This document shows, piece by piece, positions 21,311 through 28,540 of a DNA stretch of 64,000 nucleotides. The stretch is taken from the NCBI GenBank assembly GCA_029817715.1, contig JARUPY010000371.1, positions 1-64,000 of the forward strand, written 5' to 3'. Origin of the DNA: Melastoma dodecandrum. Lineage: Eukaryota; Streptophyta; Magnoliopsida; Myrtales; Melastomataceae. The notes beneath the pieces were generated by a model. That model searched no databases, was not told the origin of the DNA, and was given only the letters and a program-made list of their open reading frames with translations. How positions within the stretch are numbered: the stretch's first letter is position 1; each line of letters starts with the position of its first letter. The position numbers and the translations under genes are program-made.

Positions 21311-21820
21311 GTGAACATCGAGTCGACGAAGTACACCATGGACGACAACATCCCGATGGCAGACTGGGGCCGGGATCATTGGTCGACCCTCGCCTACATG
21401 GAGACCGTCATGGTGGAGTGCGGTGGCTTCCAGGTCGGGTACGACGCGAGGATGCGCAGCAACCGTCGCAACTACCGGGTGCTGAATATGGAGTGCCGGA
21501 AGCCGAAGCGGCCGACAAAATTTAGTACTGGCATGGTGATGGACTCACAGAACGGCTCTGTCCTGGCCGACAACGCCTCGTTCGTCCCGAACCACGACGA
21601 CTGGTCCTGCATCCAGGATATGACCGTGGAAGGCCTTCTGATGACCAGTGGCACCGTCAAGACCGGTCGACGTCTCGATGCCACCCAGGATGCAGTCCAG
21701 CCCGGCTTGTGGCTGCATCTGAGTGCTAAGGGCGAGGCGATCGTCGGCCAGCTCCGCGCTCATAAGGCCGCAGGCGGGACCTACAAGAACTTCGTCCCGC
21801 GTGAGACGCTCGCTGCCTGA
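21311..21820 (+). CDS. Unknown protein, 169 aa
   Basis: Start GTG 21311, four bases after the upstream stop, with AAAGGATGAGG as RBS. A mixed alpha/beta protein with scattered Trp and Cys residues (WSTLAYMETVMVECGGF). Last gene of the 20.0-21.8 kb operon. No family recognised. Confidence 0.7.
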   Translation: MNIESTKYTMDDNIPMADWGRDHWSTLAYMETVMVECGGFQVGYDARMRSNRRNYRVLNMECRKPKRPTKFSTGMVMDSQNGSVLADNASFVPNHDDWSCIQDMTVEGLLMTSGTVKTGRRLDATQDAVQPGLWLHLSAKGEAIVGQLRAHKAAGGTYKNFVPRETLAA

Positions 21821-21824
21821 TGAT

Positions 21825-22082
21825 CTAGCTGAAGGCTAGCGGCTGCCACTTCCTTGGCACGTGCATGTCCGTTCCGTTTAGGGTCGGCGGCATGCCGGTG
21901 TAAGGATCGGCGACGATGGTGAAGACGCCTTCGTCGCCGCGCCAGCCGCGTTTTGATATGAGCGGCTTCTTCAGCAGTTCGTTCGTCGACCAGACGTTCT
22001 TGCCGAGCGGTGGGGGATCGTCGAGCACATCTCGCCAACCAGCCGACGTGGGCTCCAGGAGCCGGTCTATGTCGATGGTCAT
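21825..22082 (-). CDS. Unknown protein, 85 aa
   Basis: Starts MTIDIDRLLEPTSAGWRDVL. Contains a Gly/Pro-rich middle and VPRKWQPLAF at the end. Its ATG overlaps the stop of 22079-22645 (ATGA). Convergent with the plus-strand operon. Confidence 0.68.
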   Translation of the reverse strand: MTIDIDRLLEPTSAGWRDVLDDPPPLGKNVWSTNELLKKPLISKRGWRGDEGVFTIVADPYTGMPPTLNGTDMHVPRKWQPLAFS

Positions 22083-22645
22083 GCGGCCTCGCGCTCGCCG
22101 AAGATCGCCTCCACGCCCTCCAGACCCTCGATGCTCAGCGGCACCGTGAAGTGCTGCTCGTGCTGCGGGTGCCTTCTGACGAGCGGCGCGATACGACCGC
22201 AGACGAACACACCGGTCATCTCGACAGGCGCCCTGGCGTACCGCGCCCTGATCGTGAAAGCGTAGAGCAGCTTGGGAACAGGCACGTGCTCGGTCGCGAT
22301 TCGAGCCACCCTCTCCCGATCGTGCATGAAGACGAGGAGATCGCCCTCGGTGACGATCATCTTGACGTCGTACTTCGTGGGCCCGGTGATGTGGGACGGC
22401 GCTCTGTATGGCAAAGGCCTCCCACGGAGGGAAGCAAGCGAGTGCCTCAGCCTCGTTACAGCGCCCCGCGTGTCTCCCAGAGGGTGAATCTCCGTCTTGC
22501 GCGCGACGTCGAGCAAGACCCTCTCGGCCGAGAGCATCGTCGCTCCACTCATAGCGTTGACGATCCTGACGTCGTCGAGGGCCACCGTCCGCGCCGTGAA
22601 GAGTGAGTTGTTGAGCTTGATCACCGCGCAGGTCCTCCGATCCAT
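22079..22645 (-). CDS. Unknown protein, 188 aa
   Basis: Starts MDRRTCAVIKLNNSLFTAR, predicted beta-rich (LLVFMHDRERVARIATEH, LLYAFTIRARYARAPVEM, GVFVCGRIAPLVRRHPQHEQ). The start ATG lies inside the end of the small membrane gene 22621-22713. No family recognised. Confidence 0.68.
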   Translation of the reverse strand: MDRRTCAVIKLNNSLFTARTVALDDVRIVNAMSGATMLSAERVLLDVARKTEIHPLGDTRGAVTRLRHSLASLRGRPLPYRAPSHITGPTKYDVKMIVTEGDLLVFMHDRERVARIATEHVPVPKLLYAFTIRARYARAPVEMTGVFVCGRIAPLVRRHPQHEQHFTVPLSIEGLEGVEAIFGEREAA

Positions 22646-22713
22646 GGAACGATGACGAACAGGAACAGCATCCCGGCCACCAGGATGAGTGCCGACGCGA
22701 ATGCTTCCCTCAT
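22621..22713 (-). CDS. Micro membrane protein, 30 aa
   Basis: ATG 22713 with RBS GAGGAGAG. The product MREAFASALILVAGMLFLFV continues to a WIGGPAR end, giving one predicted transmembrane helix (residues 5-23). Its last 25 bases overlap the start of 22079-22645 in another frame, which argues for coupling. Function unknown. Confidence 0.55.
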   Translation of the reverse strand: MREAFASALILVAGMLFLFVIVPWIGGPAR

Positions 22714-22839
22714 ACTCTCCTCGTAGGCCGAATGCCGTCTGATCGTGCGGTCTCGATTGCGTACCAGATGTACATCGAAATGTCACACAGATAACGAGCA
22801 CTCGTCGGGCCTTATGAGGCTCAAGAATATGTCCATAGA

Positions 22840-22904
22840 TAAATAGTTGTGCAGCTCGCGGAAATCGATGAGCAGCCTCCTCTTCCGGAAATCGTGGAGA
22901 AGAG
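22840..22904 (+). promoter_or_regulatory. Late promoter followed by tandem-hairpin leader (copy A)
   Basis: TAAATA at 22840-22845. The next 55 nt can fold into two hairpins, 22851-22876 and 22880-22904, each topped by CGGAAATCG with a bulge on the 3' side. The same arrangement occurs at 28458-28520 with sequence changes that largely keep the stems. It could be a structured 5' leader, in which case translation would start downstream near 22927-22933 (RBS AAAGGA at 22912-22917). Confidence 0.5.
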
Positions 22905-23775
22905 CACGTGTAAAGGAAAATGTATTTTGGATATGTACGCTATTAGGCGGGACGCGCTTGCGCTCGCCATCGAGCACTACCGTGGCAATGCCACCGTGGA
23001 TCAGCTCTTCAAGACTACCGATCGCTTCATCAGTTATCTCCTCGACAAGAAGCCGGAAGAAGTCAAGGCCATCGACGCCTTCAGAGAATTCACAAAGAAA
23101 CTTGCGCTAGATTCGGTCCACTTCGGACGAAAGTCGTTTCAGCTTTGGTCTCATCAGGACACCTGCGCGCAAGCATTTATTGATAACAAGCTTGCTGTGG
23201 TCACACAGGCTCGACAGATGGGCATGACATCGCTATGTGCCGCGTTCGCGCTCTGGGAGGCCATGGAGAACAAGCGGGACGTCGCTTACTTCGCGCCGAA
23301 GTTCGGGCAGTCGCTAGATTTCATGCATGTGGTCTTCACCCTTCTCGATGCTTTGCGCAACGTCCAGGGAATTCCCGAAATTGAGACGCAGAGCAAGGGC
23401 CAGATCAACTTCAAGGATGGTGGATCAATCAGGGGGTTCAGCACCTCCAACGAGCAGATCAAAGGCTGCCGATTCGATCTCGTGATGATCGACCAGTTCG
23501 CCTACGTCTCGCACAGCGTTGCAGATAGCCTCTTGGTGTCGCTGATCCCGATCGCGACGAGGTTCATCGTCACCTCAGGTGTCGGAACAAGCTATGGCCC
23601 ATTCCACACACTCCGCGAGCGCGCGGCAGCAAAGGCCGATAGCACGCATATCGTGCTGCCGTTCACCGAGCACGAGCTATACGACGAGACGTCGGCCGCC
23701 GAGTTCCTCCGGCTCACCGGTAAGGCCGTCTACGACCGCGACATGCTCTGCGTGCCGCCACCGAAAGTCGTTTGA
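22849..23775 (+). CDS. Terminase-like ATPase with degenerate active site
   Basis: 308 aa if started at GTG 22849 (TTG 22927 or ATG 22933 are alternatives if the leader is untranslated). Residues 98-260 match the ATPase half of the T4 gp17 large terminase: LWSHQDTCAQAF, then AVVTQARQMGMTSL at the Walker A position, GSIRGFSTSNEQIKGCRFDL, then VMIDQFAYVS at the Walker B position and VTSGVGTSYGPFHTL. The Walker A Lys is Met (GMTS) and the catalytic Glu after the Walker B Asp is Gln (DQ). No nuclease domain follows. It is therefore unlikely to hydrolyse ATP as the packaging motor. A separate true terminase must lie elsewhere. Confidence 0.75.
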   Translation: MQLAEIDEQPPLPEIVEKSTCKGKCILDMYAIRRDALALAIEHYRGNATVDQLFKTTDRFISYLLDKKPEEVKAIDAFREFTKKLALDSVHFGRKSFQLWSHQDTCAQAFIDNKLAVVTQARQMGMTSLCAAFALWEAMENKRDVAYFAPKFGQSLDFMHVVFTLLDALRNVQGIPEIETQSKGQINFKDGGSIRGFSTSNEQIKGCRFDLVMIDQFAYVSHSVADSLLVSLIPIATRFIVTSGVGTSYGPFHTLRERAAAKADSTHIVLPFTEHELYDETSAAEFLRLTGKAVYDRDMLCVPPPKVV

Positions 23776-23807
23776 CAGACTGATTTTCCTGCACCATCTC
23801 GTCGCCC

Positions 23808-24152
23808 ATGACCGAAGAAGACAAGACTGCGATCCTGACCTTTGCCATGGGCGGCTACACCGGGCCGCTGCTCAAGTTTGCGTATGCGGCCTATGAAAGA
23901 AACAAGGATGGGGTCCTAGACCCCTACCTTGCCTTCATGAGGGAGGTCATCGAGCCCGCGCGGTTTCAATCGCGAGGGCACCTGGATCGTCGAATGGAGC
24001 TTCGCTCCGCGCTCCTCGACCATGCCAACGTTGGCCTCCCTTCGGCTCTGAACGACGTCGCCCGGCCGATCCACTTCCCTACCGCTGAGGCTGCGATCCG
24101 TGAGCATCTTCTGCATCGATCCGCCTCTGGATCGTCGCGCTCTCCTCTTTGA
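23808..24152 (+). CDS. Unknown protein, 114 aa
   Basis: Starts MTEEDKTAILTFAMGGYTGP, helical. It follows the terminase-like gene by 32 nt in the same direction and overlaps the tail of the convergent membrane gene by about 70 bases. The last 25 residues may be shaped by this overlap. No family recognised. Confidence 0.6.
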   Translation: MTEEDKTAILTFAMGGYTGPLLKFAYAAYERNKDGVLDPYLAFMREVIEPARFQSRGHLDRRMELRSALLDHANVGLPSALNDVARPIHFPTAEAAIREHLLHRSASGSSRSPL

Positions 24153-24531
24153 TCCAGGTCTCCAGGAGCGCGAGCGACGTCATCATAGCCTGCTGATTGG
24201 CTCCGGTAGGATCGGTCTTGAGGCTTTCAGTCACGACCCTGTTGACCTCGGCTGCCGTGATCAAGATGGCGGCTTCCTTGCTCGGGACGATCACCTGCAT
24301 CGCGATGAAGTAGACCGTCGCGACCCAGGCGATGATGCTGTAGTTGCGCAGCGACTTGCTGAAGCCGATCGTCGCCTCGCTGATGCGCTCTGAATTGCCG
24401 TATTCGAAGAAGAAGCCGATGCGAACGGCCGTGAGGATCACCGCCGCGACGAGCGATAGAGCGATCAGCCAACCGAATGTAGACGAGACGGTGTCACAGA
24501 TATTGGTCAAGTAGATGAGCCAGCTAAGCAT
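24079..24531 (-). CDS. Membrane protein with cytoplasmic coiled tail, 150 aa
   Basis: ATG 24531, starting MLSWLIYLTNICDTVSSTF. Two transmembrane helices (about residues 18-38 and 66-84) and a charged helical tail (ALLETWIKEESATIQRRIDA). Small membrane proteins of this layout occur near tRNA/lysis regions in T4-like phages. A holin- or spanin-like role cannot be shown from sequence. Confidence 0.65.
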   Translation of the reverse strand: MLSWLIYLTNICDTVSSTFGWLIALSLVAAVILTAVRIGFFFEYGNSERISEATIGFSKSLRNYSIIAWVATVYFIAMQVIVPSKEAAILITAAEVNRVVTESLKTDPTGANQQAMMTSLALLETWIKEESATIQRRIDAEDAHGSQPQR

Positions 24532-24604
24532 ATGTGGTCTGAGTACCTTGAAGTATGAGCATGGGTACCATGGTCTTGTTGGCGTCGGCAATAATTGAAA
24601 GGTT

Positions 24605-24679
24605 TGGTAGCCGCTGGGAATTCCGACATCCCGACCCCAGGTATGTAACACCTGTGCTCTTCCTCTGAGCTAAGCGGCC
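24605..24679 (-). tRNA. tRNA-Val (anticodon TAC)
   Basis: Acceptor GGCCGCT/AGCGGCT, D-arm GCTC-AGAGGAA-GAGC, anticodon arm CAGGT-GTTACAT-ACCTG (TAC), CCA encoded. The T-arm is unusual: loop GTCGGAA instead of TTCGAAn. Confidence 0.85.
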
Positions 24680-24680
24680 A

Positions 24681-24755
24681 TGGTGCGCACGGATGGGATT
24701 GAACCATCGACCTCCGGGTTGTCGTCCCGGCGCTCTTCCACTGAGCTACGCGCGC
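24681..24755 (-). tRNA. tRNA-Val (anticodon GAC)
   Basis: Acceptor GCGCGCG/CGTGCGC, D-arm GCTCAGTGGAAGAGC, anticodon arm CCGGG-ACGACAA-CCCGG, T-loop TTCAATC, CCA encoded. The anticodon is GAC if the loop is 7 nt. Position 33 is then C instead of the near-universal T. Confidence 0.8.
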
Positions 24756-24797
24756 ATCCCATGCCCGCTGCCAGATCGCAGCGGGCCGTAACGAAAC

Positions 24798-24878
24798 TGG
24801 AGCCCTCGACAGGATTCGAACCTGCATTTTCATCCAGTTATGCTTCTCGGCGTTCGAAGCGCCGGGCAGTACGAGGGC
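24798..24878 (-). tRNA. tRNA-Arg (TCG)-like with displaced D-arm segment
   Basis: Acceptor GCCCTCG/CGAGGGC, normal T-arm (GCAGG-TTCGAAT-CCTGT) and encoded CCA. The anticodon arm CGGCG-CTTCGAA-CGCCG (TCG) comes directly after TA-CTGC-C, with no D-arm in the usual place. A D-arm-like segment GCAT-AACTGGATGAAAAT lies between the anticodon arm (after AGAA) and the T-arm. CTGC and GCAT can pair over 3 bp around the anticodon arm. The same rearranged order is seen in the two tRNA-Lys genes. Confidence 0.65.
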
Positions 24879-24879
24879 G

Positions 24880-24957
24880 TGGCGATCACACCAGGATTCG
24901 AACCTGGAAGCATCTTCCTTAGGACGGAAGCGTTCTATCCAGTTGAACTATGTGACC
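24880..24957 (-). tRNA. tRNA-Arg (anticodon CCT)
   Basis: Acceptor GGTCACA/TGTGATC, D-arm GTTC-AACTGGATA-GAAC, anticodon arm CTTCC-GTCCTAA-GGAAG (CCT), T-loop TTCGAAT, CCA encoded. Canonical order. Confidence 0.93.
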
Positions 24958-24978
24958 GTTACTCTTGTCTCCTTGTGT

Positions 24979-25057
24979 TGGCAGTCCTGGCAGGGATCGA
25001 ACCTGCGACAACCCCGCTTAGAAGGCGGGTGCTCTAAATCCACTGAGCTACAGGACC
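24979..25057 (-). tRNA. tRNA-Arg (anticodon TCT)
   Basis: Acceptor GGTCCTG/CAGGACT, D-arm GCTCAGTGGATTTAGAGC, anticodon arm CCCGC-CTTCTAA-GCGGG (TCT), T-loop TTCGATC, CCA encoded. First transcribed member of this minus-strand cluster. Confidence 0.93.
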
Positions 25058-25061
25058 AAAG

Positions 25062-25092
25062 AAAAAGGCCCTAGAACTTGCGCTCTAGGGCC
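25062..25092 (-). terminator. Rho-independent terminator (minus strand)
   Basis: Read leftward: GGCCCTAGA, loop, TCTAGGGCC, then TTTTTC. It ends the transcript of the 31-residue gene at 25121-25216 just before the tRNA cluster. Confidence 0.88.
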
Positions 25093-25120
25093 TCGAAAGC
25101 TGTGATCTAAGATCGAAACC

Positions 25121-25216
25121 TTAAAGGATCACCTCTTCAACACCCACGCGCAGGTTCACGACGCGCCTCACGACGACGACGTTTCTCCGGACAGAGGTGT
25201 TGACCACGGTGTTCAT
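25121..25216 (-). CDS. Valine/arginine-rich micropeptide, 31 aa
   Basis: ATG 25216 starts MNTVVNTSVRRNVVVVRR and the chain ends GVEEVIL with TAA. It is bounded by its own promoter (TAAATA 5 nt upstream) and its own terminator, so it looks like a complete one-gene unit too short for normal gene calling. An amphipathic beta or membrane-active peptide is possible. Function unknown. Confidence 0.5.
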   Translation of the reverse strand: MNTVVNTSVRRNVVVVRRVVNLRVGVEEVIL

Positions 25217-25221
25217 ATTTC

Positions 25222-25252
25222 TATTTATGCACAAGCGACGAGAACTCGTCAA
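25222..25252 (-). promoter_or_regulatory. Combined late promoter and operator-type early promoter
   Basis: On the minus strand: TTGACG (25252-25247), palindrome GACGAGTTCTCGTC (25250-25237), and CATAAA as the -10 (25229-25224), which overlaps the late element TAAATA (25227-25222). Both promoter types could drive the 31-residue gene. Confidence 0.55.
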
Positions 25253-25273
25253 CAAGTTTTTCCGATGATGGGT

Positions 25274-25501
25274 TTATTCCTTACCTTCACCGCCGCGCCC
25301 GACCTCGACCACATAGTACACCGCGCGAAAGACCGGCCGGAGCAGGTACATAAGCACGTGGTACGGCCAAAACAAAAATCGCAGGCAAAGGAGTTTGTAC
25401 GCTCCGATGACGAAGTAGAAGAAATCTTCAAACATCATCATCCCCATGACGATCACATAAAATAGAAAAACGCTGCACAAAGTCGCTAGAGGTAAGGTCA
25501 T
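25274..25501 (-). CDS. Small aromatic membrane protein, 75 aa
   Basis: Starts MTLPLATLCSVFLFYVIVMG. Hydrophobic nearly throughout, with Phe/Tyr-rich helices (MFEDFFYFVIGAYKLL, FRAVYYVVEVGRGG). Two to three membrane segments. Function unknown. Confidence 0.6.
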   Translation of the reverse strand: MTLPLATLCSVFLFYVIVMGMMMFEDFFYFVIGAYKLLCLRFLFWPYHVLMYLLRPVFRAVYYVVEVGRGGEGKE

Positions 25502-25623
25502 GCAATCGTTTTACGAGCCTACGCCTCTCCACCGCAATATCAAAATAGTGTTGGACTGACCGATCCAACACTTGCCGGATCGATCCAACCTCTTACCCTC
25601 GGAGGCGCACCGGAGGAAGGAAG

Positions 25624-25929
25624 ATGATCACTGTTGCGATGGCGAGCAAGGTCTATGTCGATGCTCTGCGCACGAAGGAGGATATCACGATCGGATTCGC
25701 GGCGCCGTTTGCGCTCGCGAAGGACAAGCGCGCAATCAAGGCGATCGTCACCGACGCGAAACGCGGCTTTGAACGTGCGATCGAGATGTCGGAAGGCGAG
25801 GTGAAAGAGGCAACGGACGCGATCTACGATCGGATGCGGATGCTCCTGGCGAGCATCCGGGCCAGGATCAGTAGTTCGCGACCATCTGGCGCCAGGACGG
25901 GGTCTTGCGCAAATCCCAGCACTGCATGA
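25624..25929 (+). CDS. Unknown small protein, 101 aa
   Basis: ATG 25624 has a strong RBS (GGAGGAAGGAAG). Helical and charged (DALRTKEDITIGFA, KRGFERAIEMSEGEVKEATD). A hairpin GTGTTGGA/TCCAACAC (25548-25571) precedes it. The C-terminus overlaps the end of the convergent AAA gene. No family recognised. Confidence 0.65.
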   Translation: MITVAMASKVYVDALRTKEDITIGFAAPFALAKDKRAIKAIVTDAKRGFERAIEMSEGEVKEATDAIYDRMRMLLASIRARISSSRPSGARTGSCANPSTA

Positions 25930-27127
25930 CGACGCGGAAGTTGATCGCGGTCTTGAAGTTACCGCTCTCATACAGCTCGCGGATGTAGGCCAGCACTTCC
26001 TTCTTCTCCTCTTCGGAGACGCCCGGCACCTTCATCGTGTGCGCGATCTGCTCGATGAAGTCGAGCATCTCGCTGGACGCGAATTCCATGTGCTGCGACA
26101 GGCAGCGGGTCTGGATCGCGCCGTCCCAGAACTCCTTATCCATGTTCGAGACGAAGATCACGCGCCCCTGGAAGTTGAAGGTGTTCGGGAGATGGTTGCG
26201 GGCATAGTCGAGGATGACGTCGGTTCGCGTGCCTGCTTCCGAGACGTAGTCGGTGACGTCGTCGCCTGCCTTCTCGGCGCGGCGACGCTCACCCTCGAAC
26301 TTGCGCAGGATGCGCTTGAGGAGACCCATGCGGTGCAGCGTCGACTCGACGATCGCGATGTCTTCCTCGGTCTGCTTGAGGCGCAGGACGGCCGAGATGG
26401 CCTCCGCGTAATCCTCGCGCTCGTTGAACGAGAGGACCGACGTGTTGAGGAGGCCGTGCACGTCGCTTGTGACCTCGCGGACGTCGCTCGAATCGAGTGC
26501 CGTCTTGAGCATGTTCACGGCGTTCTTGTCCTCGACGATCGAGTCGCAGTCGTCGAAGACGATCATGCCATTCAACTGCTCCAGCAGGATGCGGATCAGC
26601 TTCGCGCCTGAGACGCGTCCCTTCTTGACGACGAGGTCAGACCCGGCGTGGTAGCCGTACTTGGCGAGCGTACGCATCACCGTGGTCGTCTTACCGGCGC
26701 TAGGCGCTCCGGTGATCAGCAGAGCCTTGGTGTTCGTGTTGCCGTCAGCGACGAGCTTCACCTTCTCGGCGAGCTGCTCGTACTGCTCGGTCATCGTCTT
26801 GCCGCCAGTGGTGGCAATGCGGCGATCCAGGAGGGCCTGCATTTGATCTGCTAGGCCCTGGAGGCCGGGTATCTCCACCAGCTCGCCATCGGGCTTGCGG
26901 CCGAAGAGGAAGAGCTTGCCTGCTGACGCTTGGGCTTTGATGGCCTGGACCTGGGCGCTCATGCGCTTGTGGTCGTCCGCCGCAATCGGCTTCGGCTTGG
27001 TACGCACGGCCGTGCGGAAGGAGGCGGGCGCCGCGATCGGCACGCCGGTCGGCTCGTCCTTCTCAGGCGTTTCGGGCGTATCCGACGTCGGCGGAATGTC
27101 TTCGAGGAGAATGTCGACGAGTCTCAT
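25868..27127 (-). CDS. AAA+ ATPase
   Basis: 419 aa. The N-terminal 60 residues are Pro/Thr-rich linker after a leader MRLVDILLED that resembles the capsid-targeting starts in this window. Walker A GAPSAGKT (residues 140-147), Walker B MIVFDDCDS (188-196), sensor-like VIFVSNMD and arginine-rich TRCLSQ. This ATPase type recurs in T4-like phages, with unknown role. Start ATG 27127 overlaps the stop of 27124-27483 (ATGA). Confidence 0.85.
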   Translation of the reverse strand: MRLVDILLEDIPPTSDTPETPEKDEPTGVPIAAPASFRTAVRTKPKPIAADDHKRMSAQVQAIKAQASAGKLFLFGRKPDGELVEIPGLQGLADQMQALLDRRIATTGGKTMTEQYEQLAEKVKLVADGNTNTKALLITGAPSAGKTTTVMRTLAKYGYHAGSDLVVKKGRVSGAKLIRILLEQLNGMIVFDDCDSIVEDKNAVNMLKTALDSSDVREVTSDVHGLLNTSVLSFNEREDYAEAISAVLRLKQTEEDIAIVESTLHRMGLLKRILRKFEGERRRAEKAGDDVTDYVSEAGTRTDVILDYARNHLPNTFNFQGRVIFVSNMDKEFWDGAIQTRCLSQHMEFASSEMLDFIEQIAHTMKVPGVSEEEKKEVLAYIRELYESGNFKTAINFRVVMQCWDLRKTPSWRQMVANY

Positions 27128-27483
27128 AGGTCGACGCGACCCTCCGTCTTGTCGGCAATCATCTTGATGATCGCCGGAACGACGAGGTCTGGATCGGCAC
27201 CAGCGGGGACGTCGACCGCATAGTCGGGGACGCGAGCGAAAGAGAAGACCTTCCAGTAATAGACGGTCGCGACTTCATGCGAGGAGCCGCGCCAGCCAAA
27301 GGCGATCGCCTGGATGCTGGTGCTGATCGAATAGACAACACCTTCCTGCCCCTCGCCAGCAATCTCATAAACGCGGTCCGGTCCGCCAATACGAGTGAGC
27401 TTACCCATTTTGCTGAAGCGCTCGACGAACGCATCCAGGGTTGCTGCACCAGAAGTCGCAAATTCCTTGAGTACCTTTGCCAC
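27124..27483 (-). CDS. Unknown protein, 119 aa
   Basis: Start GTG 27483 preceded by a near-perfect RBS (TAGGAGGAG). Contains a beta-rich core (VYEIAGEGQEGVVYSIST, VATVYYWKVFSFARVPDY). Coupled to the AAA gene by ATGA and driven by the leftward half of the bidirectional late promoter. Confidence 0.72.
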   Translation of the reverse strand: MAKVLKEFATSGAATLDAFVERFSKMGKLTRIGGPDRVYEIAGEGQEGVVYSISTSIQAIAFGWRGSSHEVATVYYWKVFSFARVPDYAVDVPAGADPDLVVPAIIKMIADKTEGRVDL

Positions 27484-27503
27484 GAAAACTCCTCCTAAGT
27501 AAG

Positions 27504-27521
27504 TATTTATCTGCATAAATA
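27504..27521. promoter_or_regulatory. Back-to-back divergent late promoters
   Basis: TATTTATCTGCATAAATA: the minus-strand TAAATA (27509-27504) and the plus-strand TAAATA (27516-27521) are separated by 6 nt. The minus side has a leader with an RBS. The plus side is leaderless (5 nt to the ATG at 27527). Confidence 0.6.
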
Positions 27522-27526
27522 TCTTG

Positions 27527-28075
27527 ATGATTGCGATGCGGGAGCTGATCGAAATTGTAAGAGAGGCTTTCGACACCTCGATCAGTGACGTAAGCTGGGC
27601 GCGGGACAATTACGGCGTGTCCGCGCACCTAACGGTACAAGGCCACCTCTATGCCGTCGATTTTTCTGACGTGGACGATGACCATTATGAGGCTAGCTTT
27701 TCGCGGCCGGGTCCATCAGCCAATGGTATCTACGGCAACCGCAATGATATGGGGACTAGCTCAGCCAAGCTCTTTGGAGCGATTGGCCACGTCTTCTTGA
27801 CGTTCTTGACGAAGTACAAGCCAGCGGTGGTCGAATTCCGGGGCGCAAAGGTCAAGCAGGACGACGTTCGCCGTCACGTTCCCGGCTACACCTATCGACC
27901 CAAGATGGGCCGCTACGAAATCTATCTAGCAATGCTCGTCCGCATCGAGCCGCAGCTCCTCAGCATGGGCTACAGCTACGACGTGACGGATGAGGGCCCA
28001 GAGGGCTTCTTCACGATTACGAAGCTCGCTCAGGACAGTGTGAGCGATTCATTGGTCGGCAGCGACGCGACGTAG
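27527..28075 (+). CDS. Putative packaged phage protein, 182 aa
   Basis: Leaderless late gene. The N-terminus MIAMRELIEIVREAFDT fits the capsid-targeting-like pattern. The body (GIYGNRNDMGTSSAKLFGAI, FLTFLTKYKPAVVEFRGA, YRPKMGRYEIYLAML) resembles a domain common in T4-like phage proteins of unknown function. Inferred internal head protein. Confidence 0.7.
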   Translation: MIAMRELIEIVREAFDTSISDVSWARDNYGVSAHLTVQGHLYAVDFSDVDDDHYEASFSRPGPSANGIYGNRNDMGTSSAKLFGAIGHVFLTFLTKYKPAVVEFRGAKVKQDDVRRHVPGYTYRPKMGRYEIYLAMLVRIEPQLLSMGYSYDVTDEGPEGFFTITKLAQDSVSDSLVGSDAT

Positions 28076-28335
28076 GCTGCTTCGTTGGCGCTGTCGATCT
28101 CGACGGCTTTACGGAGCGCCTCGATACTGGCGCGGAACTCGGCCTCGGTCGGGCACATGTCGCACTTGTGGCGATTGCCACACTCGCAACTCTCCTTGCC
28201 CATGATCAGCTCGTCTGGATATGCATCGTAGAGCGCGAGCATAAGACGCCTCTCGCTGGCATTCTTCGGCGTTCCTTCGCTGTCGAGGAGCCACTCCTTT
28301 GCGGCGTCCAGGCACAACTGCTTCTTCTCGTCCAT
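28030..28335 (-). CDS. Small zinc-binding-type protein, 101 aa
   Basis: Starts MDEKKQLCLDAAKEWL (a GTG nine bases upstream is an alternative). A CECGNRHKCDMC cluster around residue 55 could bind zinc. Overlaps the end of the convergent 27527-28075 gene by 46 bases. No family recognised. Confidence 0.62.
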   Translation of the reverse strand: MDEKKQLCLDAAKEWLLDSEGTPKNASERRLMLALYDAYPDELIMGKESCECGNRHKCDMCPTEAEFRASIEALRKAVEIDSANEAAYVASLPTNESLTLS

Positions 28336-28457
28336 CAAGAGCACTCACGAAACTCGGTCGATGTCCGACCTTATCGTCCAAAATCTCGTCGAGCAACACC
28401 ATTTCCGTCGCCGATATGGCTTATGCGCTCAACATAAGTGATAATAATACTAGCAGA

Positions 28458-28520
28458 TAAATACGTTTTGCAGCTCACGGAAAGCGATGAGTTGCCGCGT
28501 CATCCGGAAAACGTGATGCG
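28458..28520 (+). promoter_or_regulatory. Late promoter followed by tandem-hairpin leader (copy B)
   Basis: TAAATA at 28458-28463. Hairpin 1 at 28470-28495 (GCAGCTCACG, loop GAAAG, CG, bulged A, TGAGTTGC). Hairpin 2 at 28496-28520 (loop GAAAA). It matches copy A at 22840. The downstream gene then has a normal RBS (GAAAGG) before ATG 28541, so here the hairpins are in a 5' untranslated leader. Confidence 0.55.
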
Positions 28521-28540
28521 TGAACATGAAAGGCATTTCA

